Below, one piece after another: positions 1 to 10,188 of a DNA stretch of 64,000 nucleotides (positions are counted from its first letter, which is position 1; each line of letters begins with the position of its first letter). Under the pieces are notes generated by a model. The model made no database searches. It saw only the letters and a program-made list of their open reading frames with translations, and had not been told where the DNA came from. A program made the position numbers and the translations under genes. The stretch comes from Glycine soja (Eukaryota > Streptophyta > Magnoliopsida > Fabales > Fabaceae): positions 29,067,013-29,131,012 of the forward strand of contig NC_041006.1 in the NCBI RefSeq assembly GCF_004193775.1, written 5' to 3'.

Positions 1-141
1 AGAGAACGTGTTAAAGAAAAGAAAGTGGTCATTGAACACGTCAACACTGAGTTGATGATTACTGATCCTTTAACTAAAGGCATGCCACCAAAGAATTTTA
101 AGGATCATTTAGTACGAATGGGACTTGGTTCCATGATGTAA
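1..141 (+). CDS. Ty1/copia pol, C-terminal end (partial)
   Basis: Open frame from the window edge to a TAA at 139-141 (46 residues). It matches the far C-terminus of copia polyproteins, just after the RNase H domain, with the typical ADPLTK-like block (here TDPLTKGMPPKNF). The rest of the element lies upstream of the window. A polypurine tract and an LTR follow, so this is the 3' end of a plus-strand copia element. Confidence 0.85.
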   Translation, partial: RERVKEKKVVIEHVNTELMITDPLTKGMPPKNFKDHLVRMGLGSMM

Positions 142-424
142 TTTCATTGTACGTACATTTGTTATTTTCAATGAAACTCTTATTCAGTTAGATATTTTCT
201 CATATGGTTTTGTGCACATATTTATTTATTTCGAGAAAAATCATTCGGTTTAGATACAGAATAAACATATGGTTTATTCATTAAGTTGAGAGCTAGTGTT
301 GAGAGACTTGATATATTGTGGTACATGGAAGATACTACTCATCATCAGAGGACCTATCGCCATGACTCATGTATTAAGTTTCTTGTTACGGTTGATGTTG
401 GGTTAAATGGACCAAGTGGGAGAA

Positions 425-912
425 TGTTGGAAGCGCATGTTACGTTCATGTTGCACGTTCTTTTTATATTTTATTATTTTGGAAAATTTAGTTATTTCTG
501 AATCTGGTCCATTTTCCATCCACATTCAACCCATATCTTTGCAAATATATTTGCAACCACCTTCAGTAACAAATCACGTACCCATCCTTTATCTCACGTA
601 CTGATAACTTCCTATCTCACGTTCTGATAACAAGTTGAGCTCTGTGATGGACAGACTCTATAAATAGGATGGGGTGCGCTCAGTTTTGTATCACCAAACC
701 CACTTCTCTATTCAGAAAAATACACCATCTATTTAGAGTGAGTAAGGGTCTGAAAGAGCAAAACTGTCTTTCAGATTCGTGTGTACGCCGCTTCGCGTTC
801 AATTTGCAATGGCTGGAGGTACGCTTGTAATATTTTTAATTTGCGCTGTTTGATCTGAATATGTCATTTAAATTGATTTGCATGTTTAGATCAGTATATC
901 CGTATTTTTACA
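425..912 (+). mobile_element. 3' LTR of a Ty1/copia element
   Basis: A purine tract at 411-424 (accaagtgggagaa) serves as polypurine tract, and the LTR begins TGTTGG directly after it. The right end is placed at the CA at 911-912 because, from about 915, the sequence becomes alignable to the inverted repeat of the Pack-MULE at 5440-5608. That gives an LTR of about 488 bp. A TATA box lies inside. The left boundary is well supported; the right one is inferred from the homology breakpoint. Confidence 0.7.
659..667 (+). promoter_or_regulatory. TATA box of the copia LTR
   Basis: TATAAATAG about 235 bp into the LTR, the usual U3 position for driving retroelement transcription. Transcription would start near 690 and, as this is a 3' LTR, could read out into the captured gene fragments at 1.1-1.8 kb. 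Confidence 0.6.
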
Positions 913-1100
913 GGTAATGTATTTTTTTTATCGGGAATTAAATTCTTTTTTTATTAAAAGTAATTGTTTGGATATTTTAGTAAAAGGAATTCAAAATGTT
1001 AGAATTTTAAAAGGGATTTTAGTTAGTTGAAAGAATAGAATTTCAAATTCTATCTTCAAGAGGGTGAATTTCAAATTCTGGAAAGCAAGTTTCTCAGACT

Positions 1101-1355
1101 TTGGCGGCTACCGCCGCCGTGGACTGCGTCTCCACAGTCAAAAGTCAACGTGGCAAGATATGCATTCTCGCCATCAACGACGACGGCATGCGCGGGATTC
1201 TCGCTGGAAAAGCCCTCACTTACCTGGAATTAGTCGCGCTGAAGAAGAAATCCGACGACCAGAATGCCACCATCGTAGACTACTTCGACGTGGCCGTCGG
1301 TGCCGGAGTCGGCGACATCTTCACGGCGATGCTCTTCTCCATCAAAGTCCTCGCA
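1101..1355 (+). pseudogene. captured patatin-like phospholipase fragment
   Basis: Frame 1156-1341 reads GKICILAINDDGMRGILAGK, then VDYFDVAVGAGVGDIFTAML. These correspond to the anion-hole loop and the nucleophile-elbow region of plant patatin-like proteins of the PLP6/7 type, which have Gly where catalytic patatins have Ser. The anion-hole motif DGGGxRG is eroded here (NDDGMRG). Only about 85 residues of an expected roughly 400 are present. The frame runs on to 1832 through antisense U-box DNA, giving a chimeric 243-codon ORF. Enzymatic function is not expected. Confidence 0.75.
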
Positions 1356-1379
1356 AACCTGTTAGAGAATAACCACCGC

Positions 1380-1753
1380 GATTTCCTTCTACTGTTGCGT
1401 CCCAACCTCCATGATCTCCACCAGCACCAGCACGCCTCCGGTACTGCCACCAGCACGCTCACCACGTACGTCGACTTGTCCACCATGTTCGACTCGAAGT
1501 CCGCCATCAACTCCACCAACACCTTCATGATCCCCGCCTTCACCGCCCTGATCTTGTTCTCCTTCACCATGCACAGCGAGTATAGCGCCGTCGATGTGTC
1601 CTTCTTCGCGCGGAACCCCCCACTCTCCAGGAGGCTCACCAGCAGTGGAATCGCGCCGGACCACCTGATCGCCACCTTGCTCTCCTCCACCTGCGAGAGT
1701 CTTAGCAGCGTGCACGCCGCGTTCTCCTTCACCGCCAGGCTTCCCGCGTGCAC
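1380..1753 (-). pseudogene. captured U-box/ARM-repeat E3 ligase fragment (PUB4-like)
   Basis: Minus-strand translation shows two to three armadillo repeats: KENAACTLLRLSQVEESKVA, GAIPLLVSLLESGGFRAKKD, ALYSLCMVKENKIRAVKAG, and then AGIMKVLVELMADF. This is the C-terminal ARM region typical of plant PUB2/PUB4-type U-box ubiquitin ligases. The U-box itself is absent. The end of the fragment (VLVEIMEVGTQ, near 1390-1430) lies in another frame, so at least one frameshift has occurred. It is head-to-head with the patatin fragment inside the same Pack-MULE. Confidence 0.8.
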
Positions 1754-1890
1754 GTGCGATGCTCTTCTTCACGAGGCTTCGACATTTAATAAAGAAATCC
1801 AAATACAAAATTTTAAAAATAAAAGAATTTAAATTAGAGCATTTAAAATACTAAGAATTTAAAATTCTTTTTCTCATCCAAACACACTCT

Positions 1891-4672
1891 TACAGTAATT
1901 GGATCTTAACGCAAAGGATTGACGTAGTGGTTTAAGATCCCATTGTGTTGACATAAGTGAGAATAATCTATTTAGTAGGAGATTTCATGTTCGATTTCCA
2001 CTTTGCATAAAATTTTCTTGGATCATGGACAATCACGCACTACAAATGGGAATAATCACTAATCTAATGAATTGAGAGACACTCATGATATGTAAGCTAG
2101 AATAAAAAAGTAATTTCAAATAACCAAATTGGAGAAAGTCACGAAGTATATATCAATTGGGTGGCACGAAACGCGAGGGATGTGGAGATAGCAGGCAATT
2201 CAACACTAGTGACAATTACGTTTTGGGTCGAGGGAAGCAAAAGAGGTGGTCCCAGCAGCATTGCCTTACAGGGGACGTGGAAAGCTATGAGAAGATCGGC
2301 AATGTGCAAATTGAAGGGGTCACTAGTGGTTCATTAAACGACTACTCGGTTTTGAAGATTTGTTCATCTTGATCTTCATCTCCTTCTTTGGGACAGTCAC
2401 AAAAAAAAGGAAGCATTTGAGAACTGAATCTCTTCTTCTAAGAAACACCTTGTCAGACAGTGTCATCAAAGAACTGTATATTCTCATTTAACACAGGCTG
2501 GAATGGAGTATTTAGAACTTAGATGGGTTCTGGATAGATGAATTTATGCTTCAAGGTTCGACAGAGAGAACAAAGTGGTGGTTGTGATCATGCAGGGAAC
2601 AAGTAGAGGGGGAAATAAATCACGTCTTATTGGTTTTTGGTTATCGGGCCAATGCTTTTACTTTGTGCTTTTGGTTCTCATTGGTTGGTGTGGGGATTTT
2701 ATGGCTAGATATAGCATAATGTGTTTTTTTGTAGTAAACTGGTTACTATTTTGTACGTGCATTTATGAGCATAAATTTGTAGTAAAGTAACCAATTTAGA
2801 GGATGGGTTATGTTTGTGGTGCTTACCACAAACTTCGTATTTACCTCTTGGTACCACTGGTATTGTTTTTTATTTATACATTTTAACCTTACTGATAAAA
2901 AAAATAAATAATAATGCCGGCCCCTTAATAGAACCCAACAAAATCTGATACAAACTCACTGATAAAAAAAAAGTTAGACTTATGAAATATCAGGTACCAT
3001 GAACTATAGTGTGTGTATATAATGAATTTCTCACAGTATTAATTAATTAGAACGATAATGATGCTAAAATTGAAATTTATTTATATGAATAAATTTACAA
3101 AAGAATTTATATTTGTTCTCAATGTAGGTATTGTTGGTTGGAGGACATTCAAGTAGACCTGTATAGCCTAATTACAATGGGCCCCAAGTTTTTACTCAAC
3201 TTGGAATAAATGATCAAGATTGATGATAGCCAAGAAAATTTCTTAATAGATATTCTTTACAAAAGCCACATGTATCTTCTAGAACCATACATTATGATTG
3301 CCAACTGACAATAACACGAGCAAATAAACTTTATAATTATGTAAAATAGATATATACGTACCACGCAATTAATGATTCTATAAAGTAGTTATCAAATTAA
3401 ACGATGGGGTCATACCGGGCCTCTAAAGTCATAAACTCAATGAGATCAAAAATTAATTTGACTATTCTTCTCATAAAGCAAGAAGTTAGCCAGTGAGAAA
3501 AATATCGAGGTAAATGAGAATCGAGCTAATTTGATATTGACAGATATAAAAACGCAACTCTTGTGATTCAAGATATATCAGAAAAAAAAAATGTTCGTAT
3601 GAGTAATAATAAGTCATTTATTAATTTTTCTAGCATTTTTAGTTTTCTCATTTTCTATGGTGCATGGACAATGCTAGTCTCCATTTTTTTATAACACTAG
3701 ACTGCATTTATTATAAGTTAATTAAGTTTACAGCTTTTAATAATTTTCCTATCCGTGTGAACAGTATATAAAATGCTGCACATACTTGATGAAATTGTTT
3801 ATATGAATATTAAGTGGAGTTTGTATGGGATTAAAATATAATTATTAATTTATAGAAAACTCATGAATTATATGCAGCTGTATGCCTGTGATCGCAAAAT
3901 GATGCCAACATAAATTGTGGTGGTGTAATGCAATTGGTAAATATTTAACATGCAACAAAATATTTTGATTTATTGGTGTTTTCTTAAAAGTCACTTGCAT
4001 GTCATGTTTAATCGGTCTAGTTTTTGGTTCATAATCTAGGAGACAATAATTTCAGTGCATTCACATTCATGATGATAACCTAAGGGTTTTTTTAATAAAA
4101 AAACCCTCAAATATTTTATTAATTTTTTTGAAATATGCAGAGAATTATTGAATATTTAGTAATTTTTTAAAGGGAACAAATCCCACATTGATTAAATGAT
4201 GAATAATAATATAAATGTTTATAATTAAAAGTTATTTTATCTACAATTTTTAGTGTCATAAATTTTTACTTTGTCTATCCTTTTACTCAGTCAAACTTTA
4301 TATTTTCTAAGGGACCACTTTTCTCCTTTTTTCGATGCACTCATTTTCTTCTTCTCATATATACCAGCACGTTTAAATTACATTGCGTGAAGAAAATAAA
4401 TTTGTTAGGCTACCTATTTTCTCTTAATTTTTAAGATACTAACAATGTAATTTTTACATGAACAAGTTATCAATCCATTGATCAATACACTTTACCAAGA
4501 CATTCTTTAGTTAATAATAATGTATAAAAATCAATCTTTAAAATATAAAATTCACTGAAATGAATTTTACATGCAATAATAGATTATATATATATATATA
4601 TAGTTTGGTCAACGTATTTAAAAACTTAACTATTTATTTTTTTGTGTTAGATTTCCATGATAAGTGTACCCT
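1891..4672. other. AT-rich intergenic stretch, no recognisable gene
   Basis: There is no supported coding gene. A 71-codon ORF at 2157-2372 has balanced composition, but I recognise no family and see no splice or promoter context. A (TA)n run lies near 4588-4603. A perfect hairpin at 2812-2833 is listed separately. The rest looks like old non-coding DNA between two related Pack-MULEs. Confidence 0.6.
2812..2833. repeat. perfect 9-bp-stem hairpin
   Basis: gtttgtggt, then gctt, then accacaaac: a 9-bp perfect inverted repeat with a 4-nt loop. No associated gene is seen; it may be chance or a relic of a small inverted-repeat element. Confidence 0.5.
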
Positions 4673-4811
4673 GAGAGTGAGTTTGGATGAGGCAATTTAA
4701 AATTTTAAAGAATTTTAAATTCTAAAAATTTTAAATGTTTCAATTTAAATTTCTTTATTTTTAAAATTCTATGTTTGGATACAACTTCTCTTTAAAAATC
4801 ACAGAATTACC

Positions 4812-5190
4812 TTGGAGTAAACCTCTCCGGCCACAGTAGCGCCCCAGGATCCCTGCACCTCAGTCGGCTCGATGAGAACGCCGCCGCGTCTGCCACCCCC
4901 GATGACCACAGAAACATCGAATTCGCTATCGACTTGCTCCGCCATGACGAGCTCCCCCCGTTGCCATACCTCACACTCGACTCTGACAATAGGAAAAAAC
5001 CCCTCCTCCGGAAGAACAGTGATTTCATCCCTCTATAATACCTGAACAAAAACACCCTCGACTTCCCCAATGATCCGAATGGCGAAGGCCGCTTGCTCCA
5101 TAAACTACTACTCCCTCTCTGATACCATCACGGCGACGTCGTCGCCGGTTCCATCACCATCCTCTCCGATGCCAGGCTCCATTCAAATCC
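4812..5190 (+). pseudogene. captured coding fragment, source gene unrecognised
   Basis: GC-rich DNA reading coherently on the plus strand (for example NIEFAIDLLRHDELPPLPYL, followed by LLRKNSDFIPL), interrupted by stops near 5035 and 5117. Base composition and codon usage contrast with the AT-rich TIRs, which indicates exon origin. I do not recognise the protein family. It is convergent with the LRR fragment in the same element. Confidence 0.45.
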
Positions 5191-5239
5191 AAACGAGTAA
5201 GACCTCTTGAGCAGAAAATTCCTAAAACAATCCTCTGAG

Positions 5240-5437
5240 TTAATGTTCACCGGAGAGCATGTTGTTGGAGAGGTCGTTGCCGGCGAGGTAGTTGCCGGAG
5301 AGGGCGAGGTACTGGAGGTGTTGCCTGGTGCGGCACTCAGGAGGGATCTGGCCGAAGAAGAAGTTGTCGTCGAGGTGAAGGTGACAGAGGAGGAACATGG
5401 CAGCGACAGAGAGAGGAATTTCCAAATTCAATCCCAT
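5240..5437 (-). pseudogene. captured LRR receptor-kinase fragment (BAM/CLV1-like)
   Basis: Minus-strand frame with leucine-rich-repeat consensus: LCHLHLDDNFFFGQIPPE, then RQHLQYLALSGNYLAG, then LSNNMLSGE. These segments occur in BAM1/CLV1-type receptor kinases but are normally separated by about 60 residues, so the second junction looks like an internal deletion. The kinase and transmembrane parts are absent. The N-terminal end of the frame runs into the TIR. Non-functional as a receptor. Confidence 0.75.
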
Positions 5438-5758
5438 AAAGATAGAATTTGAAATTCTTCTTTCAAGTAACTAAAATCCCTTTTAAAATTCTAAAATTTT
5501 GAATTCCTTTTACTAAAATATTCAAACAGTTACTTTTAATAAAAAAGAATTTAATTCCATATAAAAAATACATTATCTAGTTAAATTACCCTATCCAAAC
5601 ACACTCTAAGGGACCCACAAATTGCTCGGTGATAATATGCTAACAACCCACTATGGATGCACATCCATAGTAGACTTTACCAGTTCGATAACTATTGCTA
5701 TTATAAACAAGACATCATCGGAAAGGTACTCCACACCTCGCTCACGACAAGAGATCGA

Positions 5759-7356
5759 CACTACTAGAAAAATACAATTTAGCAACCGAAATTAGCAACC
5801 GAAAAATTCCCTTGAAATTAGTATTTATATTGTTGTCTCACTTGACCAAATTTTATATATTGTTCACCAAACAAGTAAATTATATCTTCCCCCGCTATTA
5901 TTGGTTTGTATTCAATGATGGTAGGTGATATATTACCTGAGTCTAATTAGAAATAAATGAATGACCACAAGTTTGCTCTGCTTTTTTGTGTGCTGACAGG
6001 TTTGAGGATGCAGTGATAGCATCTCAGCAAGCATCTAAGTTAGATCCAAGTAGCTTTGAGGTGAATGTAGTGGTAAGGAGGGCCAGAGCAGTGGCATCAG
6101 CCAGAATGAGTGGTATCTTACTCTTCAATGTAGGAGCATAGTGAATCAGAAGTTAATGCAGAGATACTTGGCCGACCGATGCTGGTTTTTATGAAGCCAT
6201 GCACTTTAATCGGATATGATATAACATTGGTTTGTGTTGGTAGGCTTTTCATATGTTGGGATTTAGGCTTGTATCTATTTATTTCTGTTTTTAGATATAA
6301 GCGGGCACTAACCAAGGTAGGCATTTTGTTTCTTTTTGTATATGGGTTATGATACCCCTGTACCATTATCTACACTTTTTTTTTTGTTTAAATTTTTTTA
6401 TACATAAATTAAGAAAACAAATATTTAAAGATAACAGTATTTTTTTTAAAAGACAATAGTATCTATTATTAGAGAATAATTTTATTAAAATATTTTAATC
6501 TCTTTTTTAATTTTAATAAATATAATATTAAGTCTTTCAAAGACAAGAGTATTTATTAGAGGTAAAGTTAGAATCAACTTTTTAATATCTCACCAAAAAT
6601 TGCAAACATTAATTAAGATGTTTTTTTATATATATTTAATAGAGGGGGCCAAAGGCCTAAGAAGGCATCACTAAGCAACTAGCTTAGGAAAGATTATATA
6701 AGTTTGAGTATATAGTTTAATTAAAAATTATATTTAGAGCTGCTAATTATTAAACAGGTTAAAATCTAATAAATGAAAAAATAAAAATAATGGCATGTTT
6801 TTTTTAAAAAATCGATTTGTTTTTTAATTTATTTTAAATTTAAAAATTAATTATTAAACTAGACAAAACATTTAAAATATATTTTAAAATACAAAATTAG
6901 CGACCGAATTAACAACCGAAAATATTATTATTTTCTAAAACTTTATTATTTAGTAGCCACCGAATTAGCGACCGACCTTTATTTTAATTTATTTTACAAT
7001 TAAAATTTAATTTTTTCTTAGTGACCGAATTAGTAACCACATCTTATTTTAATTTATTTTATATTTAAAATATAGTTACTTTTTAGCGACCGAATTAGCT
7101 ACCCCAACTTCGGTTGCTGATTTGGTCCCAAGCAAAATAGCAACCAAATATCTAGTGACCGAATTTTATGGGCTTGTGACTCAGTAGTTTGGTGGCGAAA
7201 TAGCAACCGAATTCGCTGAAGGTTTAGCGACTTTGATTTTTGCAACGTACATGATTCAGTCGCTATTTCGGTGGCTAAGAGTTTTAGCGACTGAATTTAG
7301 GGATTTAGCGACTGAATCTGTCAGTCGCTAAATCATGCTTTTTTTAGCGCCCGTCA
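5759..7356. mobile_element. CACTA element 1, non-autonomous, with captured exon
   Basis: Starts with the CACTA terminus CACTACTAGAAAAATAC, preceded by CGA as a possible 3-bp target site. Subterminal motifs of the type TAGC(G/A)ACCGAA recur many times near 5780, 6900, 6955, 7025 and 7085-7330. They are plus-oriented on the left and inverted (GTCGCTAAATC) on the right, as in CACTA elements. The right end near 7356 is degraded and lacks a clean AGTAGTG terminus. There is no transposase; a TTL exon lies inside. Confidence 0.7.
6000..6141 (+). pseudogene. captured TTL (TPR/thioredoxin-like) exon
   Basis: An acceptor (tgctgacag) at 5991-5999 is followed by an exon-like frame: FEDAVIASQQASKLDPSS, then VNVVVRRARAVASARMSG. 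This matches the TPR-linker region of plant TTL proteins (tetratricopeptide thioredoxin-like scaffolds). The frame stops at 6139-6141. The intron-like DNA upstream (from about 5835) was probably captured too. It is a single exon from a gene of about 700 codons, so not functional alone. Confidence 0.7.
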
Positions 7357-7498
7357 AACCAACCATTGGATACTAATAAGAAAGAGATCAGATGATGTAG
7401 AACTTGGTCATAGACACACAAGGTGTCAAAATATTTGATGATGTGCAGGATAACATAAATGGAAGAAAAAAGGTTGAAAGGGTAAAAAAAAAACAATG

Positions 7499-8008
7499 AT
7501 ACACAAATATTACCTCATCATTTTAAATATTCCTCAAACACTTTTTTTAATCTTTATTTTCCTATCATTTCATAAAAACTATATATCGTTTGTATTTTTT
7601 TTTCTTCCATTCTCTCTAGGTGTTAAGTAACAATCTGTGTCCACTTAACATTTTTAAAAAACGAATTACATCGTATGAATAGTGATGGATTCAAAAAAAA
7701 TTCTTAATAAGAAAATAGTTTGTACATTTTTTGATAAATTATCATTTGGTCCTTAAATGTATACACAAATATCACCTCATCATTTTAAACATTTCTCAAA
7801 CATTTTTTTATCTTTATTTTCTATCATTTCATAAAAATTATGGTTTGTATATTTTTTTTTTCTTCCATTCTCTAGGTGTTAAGTAACATAATGTGTGTCC
7901 ACTTAACATTTTTAAAAAAAGAACTACACCATATGAACAATGATGGATCCAGTAATTGGGGCATAGTTTGTACACTTTTTGATAAATTACCATTTGGTCC
8001 TTAAATGT
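7499..8008. repeat. tandem duplication of about 255 bp
   Basis: Two adjacent diverged copies, 7499-7760 and 7761-8008. Each begins atacacaaatat, contains a Ctctaggtgttaagtaac block and a tccacttaacattttt block, and ends ccatttggtccttaaatgt-like. The copies differ by small indels and substitutions. AT-rich, with no coding potential. Confidence 0.85.
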
Positions 8009-8177
8009 ATAAACTAATAACAATTTTTTTTTTAAATAAACTAGTAATAATTTAGTCATAGCTAAAAGAACCAAAATTCTAATTTAGTTCTTAAGTATGA
8101 AAAAAGTGTGACAACTATGTTATATTGTTAAATTTTGTTGAATCATTTTATCATTAAAATGTAATTTTCAAACACAC

Positions 8178-9449
8178 TTGGTGTTCTGAATGATGTGGCA
8201 CGGCACGGTCAGGTGGGATAGGATTGGCCTCATGTCCAACTGGAATATGGTCTGCGCCAAACTCAGGGCTATGTCTGGCCTCATGTTGAAGAGGGTTCGG
8301 CTGAATTCCTGCACCGCTACCGAGTCCATGTCGCGCCGATCACCTGCGGAGCGAACCCCGAACACCATGTTTTGTAGTTCGATCGGATTCCGTCGTAGAG
8401 TTGGGTCAGATCTTCTTGCTGGAACCCTCCAAAGTATTATGAATCATTCAAAAACCTATAGACAAAAAAACACTATAATTAGAGGGGGAAAAAATACGGG
8501 CAACATGAAAATATGATGAAAAAACACGGTGAAATTGGGTATTCTTGCTGAGAGTTAGAACTAATCTCTTAAAAATTAAAATACATCAATATGTTTAACA
8601 TTTTTTTTAACAGATGTTCTTTTATATACAAATATTTAAAGTAAAGATTGAATTGAATCATGTACTTAAAAGGATATAATTATTATATGGAAATTTGTGT
8701 ATATACTATACCCCTGTTCTGCTCACTGTATTTATTTTTATTGAAATTTTATGCTATTTTCAGAAATTTAAGAATTTGTATATTATTATTGAGAAATTCT
8801 CTCTTTAGAATGCCTGAATTCATTAAACTATTAGCCCAGAAAATAACTCTACTAAAATTCTTAGATTTCTATCAGTATAACAGTTCTCTTTTATTTTCTT
8901 CTTTAGCAAAAAGCTTATAATGAGAGTTAGTTAGGATAATTAACTTGATCAAATATTAATTCAATAATTTTTTAATTATAAGAAAGTTTAAGTTGTGAAT
9001 TTTCAATAAAACAAAAAGAGATTACGAAATTGAAAATTAATTTTGAGGAACCGAATAAATTTAGTAAAAAAAAAATCATGTACACATCAAAGATTGATTT
9101 TACCTTTGAGAAGCAGAGACGAGGATGAGTTTGGTGAAGAGATGAGGGTGAGAGATGGAAGCGAGGAGGCCCACCATAGAGGAGAGAGAGTGACCAACGA
9201 AGATGCAAGATTACACCTGAAGCTCTTGCAAGATGGCGAGTAGGTACCAGCACCTATGTTGTCGAAGTAGTCTGGGTTCGTGGTACCAGCACCTATGTTG
9301 TCGTACAAGACTACACGGTAATCATCCACCAGATGCGGTACGAGGTGCTTCCAAACCGATTGGTCCGTGCCGAACCCATGAGTCAGTATCACGATTTCAT
9401 TCCCCTTCCCTACTATTGTCATGTTGTGAGCCTCTTCCACGATACCCAT
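8178..9449 (-). pseudogene. KAI2/D14-like alpha/beta-hydrolase pseudogene
   Basis: Exon 1 (9449 to 9104) starts MGIVEEAHN, continues [20 protein letters not shown] and, after a frameshift, includes the nucleophile elbow GHSLSSMVG. It ends at a donor at 9102-9103. Exon 2 (about 8460-8178) reads [10 protein letters not shown], then [20 protein letters not shown]. These match karrikin/strigolactone-type receptors of about 270 residues. The defects are a 39-bp in-frame duplication (9243-9303), loss of the segment after it, an in-frame stop, frameshifts, and truncation before the catalytic Asp and His. No functional receptor is possible. Confidence 0.9.
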
Positions 9450-9496
9450 AATCTTCTTTTTGTCTTCTTGTGTGCCCATCAGTAAAACCTATATGT

Positions 9497-9745
9497 CAAA
9501 GAAGGAGGAAAATGACCCCCAAAGGACTAGAGGAAATTGAAAGACAAGTAAAGGAATTAAAAGAAGTGGGATTCATCAGAGAGGTCAGATATACAGATTG
9601 GCTAACCAACATCGTCCTAGTAAAAAAGCAGAACGTTAAATGGAAAATGTGTGTTGACTCTATTGATCTGAACAAGCATTGATCGAAGGACTCATACATG
9701 CTCCCCAACATATATAAATTGATGGACGGATCCTTCGTCTATTGA
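9497..9745 (+). pseudogene. Ty3/gypsy reverse-transcriptase N-terminal remnant
   Basis: The frame shows RQVKELKEVGFIREVRYTDW, VLVKKQNVKWKMCVD and DLNKH, the conserved start of gypsy RT. Only about 80 codons remain and a stop falls at 9680-9682. It sits directly upstream of the KAI2 pseudogene start on the opposite strand, so an insertion or rearrangement removed the hydrolase promoter region. Confidence 0.75.
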
Positions 9746-10148
9746 TATATGAGTTTAAATTCGAATTCAAAATAGAAATTATAGCAGTTTGGCAAAGAAA
9801 AGAACATCAAGATAGTTGAAATCATTAGATTGAAGTAGTTAGGAATCTATTGAACACATGTCAAAATTTGAAGATTTGACTGTTAGTGTTAGTTGTACAA
9901 GTCTATTATAAATAAAAACTTTGGACAACCATTTTTGTTGGATTGATTCACTGCCACTCAAATCCTCATATGCCAATCATGCTCCTCATCCGAAAAATAA
10001 CTATTGTTTTGAAATCACAATGTATGTATTCATTTCACTTTTAATAAAATTTGTTTTATTTTTATTTTTATTTTTCTTGATTTTTCTAAAGCCTTAATTT
10101 TTTTCAAACTCAATTTCTTCTCTAAACTTTACTTCTATCAAATGACAC

Positions 10149-10188
<40 letters not shown>

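Larger units (their letters stand above)
913..1890. mobile_element. Pack-MULE A, gene-capturing element
   Basis: The left 915-1080 arm is near-identical, in inverse complement, to 5440-5600. The right arm (about 1790-1890, ending CATCCAAACACACTCT) is inverse-complementary to 4673-4790. The TIRs are long (over 100 bp) and AT-rich, and they enclose GC-rich fragments of two unrelated genes on opposite strands. That is the hallmark of Pack-MULEs. The outermost left TIR, which should read AGAGTGTGTTTGGAT, is missing because the copia LTR ends there. No transposase is present, so it is non-autonomous. A 9-bp target duplication cannot be tested, as the left end is outside the window. Confidence 0.7.
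4673..5607. mobile_element. Pack-MULE B, gene-capturing element
   Basis: The termini are GAGAGTGAGTTTGGATGA at 4673 and, inverted, AGAGTGTGTTTGGATAG ending at 5607. The long AT-rich TIRs (4673-4800 and about 5430-5607) match those of Pack-MULE A at 0.9-1.9 kb, so both belong to one family. Two GC-rich gene fragments lie between them. The flanks aagtgtacc (4662-4670) and aagggaccc (5608-5616) share only 6 of 9 positions, so a 9-bp target duplication is possible but unproven. There is no transposase. Confidence 0.75.

Noticed and set aside
1389..1808. Minus-strand 139-codon ORF overlapping the U-box/ARM fragment
   Set aside because: It is mostly an out-of-frame reading of the ARM repeats; only its last residues (VLVEIMEVGTQ) are genuine and are counted with the pseudogene.
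4662..5616. A clear 9-bp target duplication for Pack-MULE B
   Set aside because: The flanks agree at only 6 of 9 bases, too weak to claim.
5759..7356. Reading the tagcgaccgaa repeats as a CRISPR-like array
   Set aside because: Motifs are short, irregularly spaced, in both orientations, and belong to CACTA subterminal repeats in a plant genome.
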